Below are positions 27,701-39,700 of a stretch of DNA of 64,000 bases, piece after piece. The notes beneath the pieces were generated by a model. The model searched no databases. It was given only the letters and a program-made list of their open reading frames with translations, and was not told where the DNA came from. Numbering within the stretch: position 1 is the first letter of the stretch; the number at the start of each line of letters is the position of its first letter. Source of the stretch: Stichopus chloronotus. Taxonomy: Eukaryota; Echinodermata; Holothuroidea; Aspidochirotida; Stichopodidae. The position numbers and the translations under genes were made by a program. The stretch is from positions 24,459,911 through 24,523,910 of the forward strand of contig CM037843.1 of assembly GCA_021234535.1 (NCBI GenBank), written 5' to 3'.

Positions 27701-30700
27701 CCACTACAGAATTTACACTTCGATGAAAGACGAAAGCGTTCCAAAACGAAAATGCAAAACTCAACAGACACATGTTGATCACTGTCTATGGCATATGGGA
27801 AATGAACATTCACAAACATACAACTGCCCCACAGTGGGAATTGTTCAGATAAAGATGAAGAGCTGAGCTGTTATATTGTAACTTGTATTACTTGGCTTTT
27901 AATGAACTTTCTCAAGTAATGTTTAATGACTGACTTTCATTCCAGTTTAAAAGCATGACACTGACTGCCTAAACTAATCTACTCTCTTTGGATGCAAACA
28001 AATTAGGAAAAAATACTGCACTTGAACAGTACACGACACAAAAGTTTTGCAGTGTTGATCCTACCATGTAGGCCTACACAGTTATTTACCTGTGCGTTCG
28101 CATGAACTGAATCCTCATTGTGAAAAGATGTATACTATTTAATTGGAAAGGTTCAATATAGAAGCCACAGAATATAAAGTGTAATTTCATGGTCTTCTTT
28201 TAAACCAAGTCTCTCTTCTTTCCAAGAGAATTCTTGATTCTTTTCTCCTTCAATTCCAAGATTGCATTATGTTGTGTACAAATTTGGCATTTAGCTACAC
28301 ATCTACAGTTTATACCATTAGTTAATGTAAAAACAAAGGATAACAGTATATGCTAAGATCTACACCCTGGGCACCCCTTTAGCTTGGCAAAGTTCACTTC
28401 ACAAAACACAGAAAGCATGGTATGATTCACAAATCAAGAAACAGCCAGCCAGCCACGTTCAATTAAACACAGTTCCAGATCAGCCGTGCTGTTCACTGCA
28501 ACACCACGGGAATTCAACGTGAGCATTTTAAGCAATCAATACGGGGCAATATAAGCAGCCCTCAGATTTTTTCAGATTGCTGATCAATAAAATTTTCAAG
28601 TCTGTTCAAGCCAGCCGTTGGAGCCATTCACACACGACAGAATCGTCTCTTGTAACCAAAACCCGAGGCGGGCAGAGATGACAGCTTGCCAAAGAGCTTC
28701 TATTTCTTCAACTTGATCTGATTATGCTGCAAACACGTCCCTTTACATTTCATCTGATTACACAATTCCATATCTAACTTTAATTGCCCCAGTTTTTCCA
28801 GGAACGTCACAGCGAATCTGTAAATTTTCCACCAGCGCGAGACTATCTGGAGGATGTCACACAGGACTGACTTATTGACTGGGCACATGAGAGATGGAAT
28901 TTTCTTGTTTTATCGTAAAAGTGCTGCGAAATAGGATCATGTTGCATAGATTGACTCACTGAGGAAAGTAGGGAAGGAACTTCCATTTTACTGTAAAACT
29001 GCAGCAAAGCAGGAGGAACAAAGTTTATCTATACCAGCAGAATGAAGAGAGACCAATGTCATCACAGGGAATAACCAATAAATCTGACAACCATAACAAT
29101 TGGACTGAATCATTCTTCTAAACTAATGCAAGGCTGATACAACTTTTGTCTCAGTCTGTATGAGTTTGACTATTTTGTACAGGTGGCTCAGATCCTGAAC
29201 TTGCAGTCAATTTCAGACACTGGGCACAACCTTGTAACTACGAATGCAAGTGAAGGATTTTTTTTCAAAGTTACTATAACACTAACAGCTTAAGACATTT
29301 TTAATGATCAACAAAATAGTGATCCAGCTGGACTAGACAGTAGCAGTCCCAAATTCACATGCTTTGTAAATTTGAAAGCAAGACAGATTTCTGTACAGTA
29401 TAGTCACCTTACTACCTGTCACATTTATGTATACCTGATTGAGTACATTTGTTAACCAGGTATTTTTCAATAGATGAAAAGAAAGAATAAAAGGGAATGT
29501 CCTTGACAAGTGCAAGAGACCAATAAACATCAGTTATTTACTCAAAAGCTTTTCCCTCATCAAATAATCAACAGAATACCAGTCTCTCTAGTAGAGTTGC
29601 TTTCATTCTAGCCAACTTTGTAATCCCCTCATCCAAATTTTGACGGCTTTGACAAACACTCCTAATAGAGCGGTGCACTGCTGAGTGCCTAGAAGCATTT
29701 TGGCAGCACACAAAAGAAGTAATTGACAACACAGCATAACATCAGTGAAGACTTCAATGTGACTAGTATGAATCAAGTACTAGGTATGGTAAAACATGAC
29801 CACCGCTCAGGTCGTCACGGGTTGCACATACTGTGAGTCTTCAACAGAGAATCTTACTGTGCACAATATAAATTTTATTACTTCATATAAATTTCTCTTT
29901 AATCCTGTTTCAAGGTGTTAACAACTGCATACAGACATATTCATACATGTATTTACCAGCACATGACCTTTGAGTCGGAAATTTCTTGAGTATCAGCTCA
30001 ATATATACATTCAAGAACACTGAAAAAATAAACACACAATAAATTAAGAAGTGTAACTGCTAATATAACGGAAGACAGCTTTAAGGGGCAGTCATTAAGC
30101 ACAGGCATGAAAGAAAAGAAAAGCAGTACATCCAGGACTTTGAAAGGTTTACAAGCCATTCCTCCCATACATCCCACATTAGATCATACTGTAGGGGCAT
30201 GCTTGTAACGTGCTGGGTAGAAGCTGAACACTTTGGGCCATATATGCTTCATAGATGTTTCCTCTAAGTACTGCAATTACAATTCATGTTATTATTACTG
30301 GGCATGGTGAGCTTTCATCCAATCAATACTTCTGTTCTCAATCACTGGAGTTTCTTTTAATGTTATCATTCTAACGTCCAATTTCAGTGGGTTGAGTGAC
30401 GATGGTTTATGGTAATTTGAAAGGTTCTGCAATTTGGTTCTCAACTTCTCAATCAGATAGTTACTAATGATGGTGCTATTGGTCCTGTGAATTATTTTAA
30501 ATCGTATGTGCTTGTAAAGCAAAACGATAATCCCCCATGTCTCCAGCATATCTTCTACAGCGCCTTACTTTGTTATACCTGATAAACAATTCTACAAAAC
30601 GGACCCTTTGATGGTCAGTTCTTGTTCCAGAATGCTGACATTCAGTGACTGTGTGGTATCATACTATTTCTTTCCTGTGAAGACTGCACATCATTTTATG

Positions 30701-33700
30701 CACCACAACCATTAACATACAATATCTAAAGCATTCAAGTACAGTAGTCACTTTCCATGATTTACACAAGAGATATGATCTTTAATGAATTCATTAGGAC
30801 TACTGCATGACACAAGGCTTACTATTAAAGAGAGTATTATGGTGAAGCTGCAGTCTATTTGAATTAAGGCTTTCATTCAAACAGTATGCAGTAGATCACT
30901 ACAGTAGATCTCTTCACGATCTGTATTACAATTCATTAATTAACTTTGTAATATGATGATGTAACATTATCACTCATGCCTCAGACACTATAAGCATACT
31001 GCAGTAACGATCAATTCTGAACGGACTGAATTACACTGTTAACATGATTACACAGTGATATGTGAAGCTTTATTTCATGGATGTACACTGTACAAGGCCT
31101 TGCTCAGTTCCTAGATTCTTCCTGTTGCAAAAGACTTGACAAAGGGCTAGTTAAAAACAAAGGCAATTTTGAGGATACGGTTATTTGCCATTACTGTGAC
31201 CTCTTGTCCAAGTTGTAGTCTGTAATGTTTGAATGACAGAGGGTCGAATGCGAAAGAATTAAGCAAAACCAAGAACAGATGCAGTGGGCGGACTGTAAGC
31301 AGTCAAAAGAATTGTAGACTACAAACTCTGCATTACATTCACATGTATAGCTGGACCAATAGTACTGCAGCATGTGCTACAGCAGTGTACATCACAAACA
31401 GTCTGGCAAAGCTGTGTGCACAAACCTACAACAGAGCTGTAATTTCAATATCCCCCACCTTCCTGCCACTAATGCCTCAAAGTGTATTGTCTGAACATTG
31501 ACTTACTACAAGAGAGAGTCTTAGAATTATCTCAAGTAAGCACCTTCAAAAGAAGTCAACGTTTGCTTCCTTTTTTTTTTCTTTTTATCCATTTTCTTGT
31601 ATTCTTAACTTTCATCCTTGGTTTTCCAGTCTCTGTTCCATCAATGTCTACAGTCATGGAGCTATTATATCTCCATAGCACAATATAGCAAAGAAATGTT
31701 AAATATATACTGTGCAGTATAGAAGTGACTCAAGGACTAGGTGTGGTATATCCATTATCCACCTGCGATGCTGCCAACGCAAGTACAGCGAACCTTACGT
31801 TTTGTGAGCGTAATTTTATTTCTGTTCAGTCGTGCTCAAAGATGACTACATTTCCAAGGAGTACAGTGATACATTTTTACCGAGGCTGCTGGATTTCACT
31901 TCACATCAGGATTCTGACACTGGAACGATAATACTAGACGTATACAGTACTTAAATACTTGAAACTCCCAACGTGAGGCTACAGTAGCTGGCAGCCATAC
32001 CATACTGCACAGTACATCCATATTTGCAAAGTCATACAAGTTAAAAATTTTAGTATCCAGGCTGAATGCTGGAAAAATTGTGCCCAGAATACAGGAACTG
32101 GTTGGAAACAACATAATCTTCAATACAAAAATATGCAAACGATCAGTGCTCAACATGAATGTAACTAAAAGACAATAAAAACATGTTCCTAAAAGACTGA
32201 CAAGGCTTGTGCAGTACAGTATTACTTTCTTTTTCTATTTTCTTTTATTTTTCTCTTTGCTTGCTTAATATTAAATTTGAATTTTTAGTCAATGACTTGT
32301 GAAACAGGTATAGGCAACTCTGCAGTAAATTGTACAATAAATTAACACATTAAATAAATTGAATGCAAACTGGGTATTTTTGAGAACCATAAATGACAAC
32401 CTGTGAAGACTTATTACTAGGATAACATCACTGTGTGCATGGTGTCCCAAAGATAAACACTGCTTGTTGCTTCTTCATAACGAGACACTTTCAGTAATAT
32501 CTATCTTTGAATGTCAACACTTATTGAAAGTATTGTATAAGTATAACAATTTACAGCTAACCTGCAGTTCAGGAGAACGATGTAACTACAGTATGACTGT
32601 GCACATGCTTTTTCCTTTTTGTTGGCTTAGAAATAAATTTGACTTTAAGTCAATGACTTGTGAGAAAGGTGTAGGCAATTCTGCAGTAGATTGCCCAATA
32701 AATTAACATGCTTTTGTTTCATTACTCAAAACTACAGAAAATTTTGCACACATTTCAACAAAGCAAAGGAGACCGAGAATAATTAGTGTTAGGTATCCAT
32801 TTCTTTAAGTACAGTATCACGAGCTCCTAATTCTAATACACAGACCTAGAGTCATATTTCTTTTTTTTTCTAGCATACTGCTATTCCACAAAACCCTATC
32901 GACCTCCATTCTCCATTCATCTTCTTATTTCTTCCATGATTAAAATAACATTCAAAATGAAAGCCACCTATTAAAGGTAAATTGCTTGAATCTCCCAACA
33001 AGGTACAACAACCAAAGAAATTCCACATGACTCATCACAGGCTTTGCAGGAGAAGCAGACCCTTAGGCCAATCCAAAGACTCAACCAGCCGAACAAGAAG
33101 TCACCACTGAGTATATAACTACTGTACTGAGAAACTCCTCCTGTGTAGTACATCATCAAAGAGAAAAAACATTGTCTTGCACACAAAACACAGACTTTGA
33201 ATCACATGTTAATTTACTGAGCATTATTGCCGGAAAATGTGCAGCTTAAGAAAGGTGGCATACTTCTGACGCCAGTTGTAGTTTTATTTGCATAATGAAG
33301 AACTAGGCTATGTCTACAACAAATCCACTATTATTTCACCAATCAGCAGTTCCTACTGTCTACAATTTTGGTAAGACTTCAAAAGATGCATCCCTCCAAA
33401 AAGTTCTTCTCTCCTACAAATGTAGAGCTCTTACATTAATTTATTGATTTAAAGAACTCAGCATTCACAATGACCATCTCAGTCTTCAGGCACGTTTAAT
33501 GTGAAGCAAACAGCACTTTTTTGCTTTGGTCGTTTCAAGGACACTCAGAGCATTTTGAACACATACTGAATTACTGCATTCTGCATGTATTTGTCACACA
33601 AATTGTATGCAATGCAAAATCTCAACAAACTACGTTTATGGCAGCCATCATGTTGTACAAACAAAACTAACCAGGTCTAATGCATAATGGCATTTCCTTC

Positions 33701-36700
33701 TTCCTATTATTCTGCACTGTAAGCATCAAATAATGACCAAACTGACCACTTGAACTTTAAAATTGACTCCAAATTCCCCACTTCAAATATATTGTTTGTG
33801 TACATAACTTTGCAGACAAGCACAGAGAAAATTATTTACTTGTTTATGCTGCAAATGCACTCATAAATCAATCTTCTCCATCGGCCTGCAACAATGAACT
33901 CATCTCCTTTTGGAAACAATCAAACTTACTTGTTGACCATTGTCACTACTAGTAATTCTGCATCAGTGAGATACAAACAAACACTCTCACAGCTCAGCTA
34001 CATGTTGACATGTGGGCCTACCAATGAACGACATTGGGTAACCACCCTCATGTACAGCTGAGACTGCCATCCGGTGCTTGTTAGTAACTCCAAGAAAGCT
34101 GTGGGAGACCGCTTAAAAATCACACATGCTCAACTTCTTGACTGCGATTTCAAAGACAAAATCTTACCTTCAAACTAATGTGCTAGTCAATCAACCAAAA
34201 TATCACAAACCATGATATTATTACTGAGGTGTCCTTGTTTGACCACAAACAGTGTTCATATATCAGTCTCATGCACCAGCAATGCTTTCTTTCAACAACA
34301 CAGTGACCTTTCACTGCAGCTACTATATTTACACCCAGCCATATGTTCTCTTTCAAGGTTTCACCATAAGTTTCCATTCCTGTACAGGATCTACGATGCG
34401 ATTTTCCCATTCATGGCATTTTGTCAAAGAATGATGTCACCACTTTTGTCCATAACTCCCAATATTCGCTAGATGAGTTGCACGAGTAATCAGTTACGGA
34501 ACAGAACGTCAACTAGATCAGCACTACCTTTATGCAGAGCTGTACCTATATATGCTTACAAAGTACAGTCCCTGTGGATAATTTGTTAAGCACCTAACTG
34601 AATCCCAAAGTACCCTGACTTACCAAATAAAAGAGCTTGATGCTCTTCAACAAATTAGACAGGTTTTGTATCTTCAGGTTGATGTCATTTCCCACATCTT
34701 GATGAACTTTTGATGAGCTGCACCTTGGGCTTCTGTAAAACAAACAAAAAACAAACATTACAATGTTTGAGGAAATAAAATAATTTGTCACTCATAGCAA
34801 GAGGTTGCCATTTGATGGCAACTGTGCCCCTGAGAAATAGGCAATGTTTTCCAAAACACTGTACCGTACAGTGGCTTTGGAAGTACAACTGTTTGTTTCT
34901 CTTATTTCATGAATGTTGACACGGAAATAAATGTTGTCAGGAATAACTTTCTTTGGTAATAGAAAAATGAACAGATCCAACATTTTTTCATACTTTTTTG
35001 GCATATCATGATGAGAGGTAAATGTAATGTCTTTATAATACTGTATTCGTGTAGTGATAACATCCTCATGACATGCAAATTGAACTAGAGGTCTGTTTTC
35101 AGGACATGTTACCCCATAAATTATTGCAAGACACCCTTGCCACACATACACTGTGCAACATTTATAATGATGTGATGGTTTCAGATTTAATTACAGCAAT
35201 AATCAATCTAAACAGACTGAAGCGGTTCCCAGGGATGACGCAACGGTCTTATGACTGTGGGGGGGGGGGCCATATTGCCAAATTTCTATGATAGAACATA
35301 TATACTATAGAGTTGTTGCAATATTGCGATATGGGCAAACAATATCATTATGAGACTTTGCTCCTGATATAATAGTAGTCAAATAGAGTATGGAATCAAG
35401 AATTCAAATCTACATCAATGAACTTTTTTGATACATCGGAAAGTATCATATGTTAAGCATTATGTCAGAAGGAATATACTTAGACTTTACAATGTAACTA
35501 CTATACACAATCCATAAGTTTTACACATACTTCTTCAGATGAGCTTTGGTCACGACTTACATTATCCCTATAATGTCACAATATCATATATTGGCAATTA
35601 CATGAAAAATGACTGCAACATTGATTACGACTATACTGTAGGCTGATACTACCTAAGAGAAGTGCCACATCAGCTGGCACGGGAAATACCAGAAACTTTT
35701 GGCTGAGTGTTGAAATTTCAGCTCATTACAGTATGCCTTGGATAGAACACAACCAACAGTACTGTGCATAATACACAAACAATTTTGTTATTCTGCTTTC
35801 TTCCTCAAATTGTGTTGTCTTTCAAAATTGTCATCAATTAGTCTGTAATAGAGTGAATAAACATTAATAAGTAGATTGCTCTTACATGGAACCATTCACA
35901 GTGTGCTTTTAATGCAAAAACATTTTGAGAATACTTCCAACTGACTAAGTATGTTCAAAGGAAAAAATAAGAGAACCTGGTTTTCGTTAGAAGTGTAAGC
36001 TGTCTCTGATGCCAAAACCACTTGATCGCCACTGAACTTCATCACCAGTAGGATACTGTCATGCTTGATTATGGCAATATCCCATCTTATGCTAATGTAC
36101 AGGCCATCACTGGCCATGTGGTACCATTTAAAAGCTTCACCACCCCTGAGCATTTACTGCAGGCTTATAGAATTTGACAACAATGAATACATCTACCTAC
36201 ATGGTTTATGATGCCATGGATGAAGTGTACACTTAGAATAGATATCATCAAATTTCCACACTCCGAGGCTTAAAGAGAACCCACAGGTCCTTACATTTCA
36301 CGACACAGTTATGACCTCATTTAACCATAGGACACACATCAGGGGTACCATTTCTCCATTTCAAGTTTTTGTCCCTAATTGACCAATTTCCAGCTGGTAA
36401 ACCCAAAGGGTATTCCCAGAGTCTTAACTTGTTTACCTAGTGGGTTCTGCTCTAATTCTGTTTTTCTTTTTTTTCCCAGTTCCTGTCCATACTCATTTCT
36501 TTTTAATAACCTGTCAACTGTGAGGACAGCTCCTCAAAAGGAAGTGTGAGGTTTCAAAGTACTCTTGAAAATAGTGCCCTGCTCTACAACCTTTCTCTGA
36601 GAGAGGCCTGCAGAGGGTTTTAAAATTGACAGAAAAGGTGGATTACCTGCCATATTACCAGCAACATGATCAAAATGCTTCAAATAAAAAGGAAACCAAC

Positions 36701-39700
36701 AAATAGTAAAAAAAAAAAGAAATGTTATGGAATAATGTTAAATAGGAGTTGATTTCCTATCATCAAGAGTGCTTCCTCATATTCGCAAAACTGACTAATA
36801 CCTATGTACTATAAAATACCATACATACATACTGTACAGTATTTCTGTGAACTTCCCTTTCTTTTGTAACAAAACTCGATTGCCAAGATTCTTAACTGTT
36901 CACCTAAGTTTACATTGAAGTGTTACTGTACATCAATGTGCATTTAAGGCTGTATGAAAATAAATTATTGCAGTGAAGTGAAGTGAGTGAACTGAACCAA
37001 ATGTGAAGTTCAAAATTATCTACAAGCAGAATTCACTCAAGACAGACCACGTGTTGGAATAACTGGTTTTGCATTTAACTTTACAGATGTGCTGTATCAG
37101 TGTTCTCACTAGGGCACATGACTGCGTGAATCCCGCATTTGTCTCCTGAATCCCTTACAAAGATTATCTCATGCAGGGAAAATCCCGCACACTTTCCACA
37201 GCTGAGGTCGTAGCAGCTCTACAATTGTAAATACACAAAATAAATTGCAAAAGAATATTTACCAAGTGATAACTTCCTCCTTGATTTTGAAAATCCCTCC
37301 CAAAACTTTTTTAGGGAAGGGTTTCCCTCCTAGCTTAGGTTCAATTCCTTACAACAAACACCCTACTGTATGATCAAGCCATCTGCAACATACCAATAAA
37401 TGTTACATTAATGTAGGCTACTGCAAATATTTAAATAACAGCTACATCAAAAGATAATGACCACAACAACTTGAGCTTTGTACACGTAGGGAACAGCAAA
37501 GAAGGAAACCACACACTATAAGAAAGAAATACTCTTTCAGGTAAAGTACTCAGTGCTCAAATCACAAAAGATCATCAGGGAAGGGTTACTTTGCAAGAAA
37601 AAAAAAACAAAAAGAAATAATCATTTGCTAGGATAAAATTTAGTGATCTGACAATCATTATCTTTATTTTCAAGAAATATGCATAAACTGATGTACACCA
37701 CACTTTGTACATCAGCTGAGTGTTCACTGGACTGAAAGACAATCAAGCTGTAGAGTACTATGACTGGCTCGTATTCGCGTACTTCTAAATTTGAAATATT
37801 TTGTTCTTAGGTGATTATGAACCTAGCCAGACACTGTACAGTGTTACTGTATGTGAACTAACAAATTCATCAATTATCACTATCAGTGAAGCATGAGTTG
37901 TCTAATTTTATGAATATTTGCAGAAATTAGACTGTTTGCAAGCACGATACGCTTGGATACAAGTCCTAACATCTCAAAGCAACATGTATCAATTTTGACA
38001 CATACAGTCTAAATCATTCATGAGCAATAAAGTCTTCGTAATATAAAAAAGTCTTCATGATACAAAATATGAAACTTGGATACCTAAATTAAGATACTGA
38101 TGGTGCAGCAGTTGACACATGCATATTACAGACCTGTATGACTGTCAGTGTCTTCACAATTTGTTTTCTTTGTCTAAAACACTTTTCAAAAGTTAAGGAA
38201 TTTCATACCTTGAGACAAACTTAGAAATAAAGTTTAAAGGACAAGCTGGTTACAAAGACAAACTTCTTGGAAGTTAATTTGAAATGTCTGAATAAGCAGT
38301 GATCCACTGAAATTTTTTCATGGTTTATGCACAAAACAAACTACAGTACCTCATAAAAGTTGCATCAAAGATTTCTCCTCATTAAGTACACTCTCAATCA
38401 AAATTCACGGTGACTTCTGATGAATGTTATTGCTGAGTTATATGTAATACTTAACTTTCGCTAGCTGCAGATATTAAGCTCTGAGTGTAGTCTAGGCAAC
38501 TGGTACAATGAATGCATGCTCACATTTCTCGTGACATCCACACATCGTGTAGACAAACAATAATGATCTAGAACACTCACCACAAGGGACCTAAAATAAA
38601 CAACTAATGAACCAAACAGTCACTGTAAATACAGAGATACAACAGACTTCAGGAAATACATGACATTCAATAGCACTGGGGATGTTCTTTATGCTGCATG
38701 TAATTGGTATATATTCTGTAACTGTGAGATGCTCAGATCTAATTCATGACAGATGACTTTCACAACGTAACTGTGACAAACTCACATTTGATTCATGACA
38801 TTGTTGAGGAAGGTGCCATCTACCAGTTCCATGTAGTCCACCTCGCCTTTCTTGAATGTCTGAATCTGTGCACAAGTGGAAAAAGAATAAACTTACACTT
38901 TTGATCATTTCCTGAGCTACAATAGAGCAAAGTAAGGCGTATGGGTTCCTAAGGGTTCCTTCACCTTTCAGCCCTCTTTTTCCTATTAGAAGCATAGTGA
39001 GTTGCGCTGTAAATCATCAAAATGTACTGAAAATAGATCAACCAATGCCTAAATTCATCCCATACTACTATAAGGATGCATCAGATATCTGGTATCAAGG
39101 CAGGACTACATGGCCAGGAATGAAATCTGGTTCCAGCCGGTCTTTTTTCGAAGTCCAGCTAGATATTTTCCAACATTTTATTACAATTTTGCTGCAAAAA
39201 GTATGTGCATCTTTTCCACAAGATTCCATTTCTTGGCTCAAAAAATACAGATATCATCACAATACCAGCACATAACAGATTTGTCAGTAATTGTGAAGTA
39301 ACCTACTGTAAGTTTACCATATGTATAATTCATCTTGTACTAAGTACAGTACATAGGTCCAGTACATTTGGATGATGTACTTTAGAACATTATAGGAAAC
39401 CCTTAAAATTGCACATTTTCTTAAAGCATTGTAGAATTTTATCCCACCAGATTCAATTAGGCCTGATTTCAAGTAAGATCCAGCAAAATCCGGTTCCGGC
39501 TGGATCTAGAAGTTACGATCCGGTGCATCCATCTATTACAGTGTCTTAGTTAATGTTGCTGGAAGAAAATTCGCATTTCAATTCATCACTGAAAATCTCT
39601 GAGATGCATCGGAGGATATTTGACATGATCAAAGTGTTTTACTCTTACCCAAGTTACAAAGCTGACATTAAACATGAGAGCCTTTAAATTAGAGTCCAAA

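Larger units (their letters stand above)
6199..34623. other. CCDC88 intron 3, 28.4 kb
   Basis: Very large intron between HOOK exons 3 and 4. Recognisable contents are a DIRS-like reverse transcriptase fragment (6770-7080), DR1 repeat arrays, two TIR elements (12796-13144 and 21918-22272), a partly duplicated segment (32251-32707), poly-C/G tracts and microsatellites. The blocks 7500-12000, 18000-21900 and 22280-32250 hold no gene I can recognise; their open frames are short, low in conserved motifs and typical of chance. A nested gene cannot be excluded without transcripts. Confidence 0.6.

Noticed and set aside
39478..39507. Inverted repeat GATCCAGC...GCTGGATC as a transposon end or operator
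   Set aside because: Stem of only 8 bp, no flanking duplication or partner found; too weak to list as a feature.
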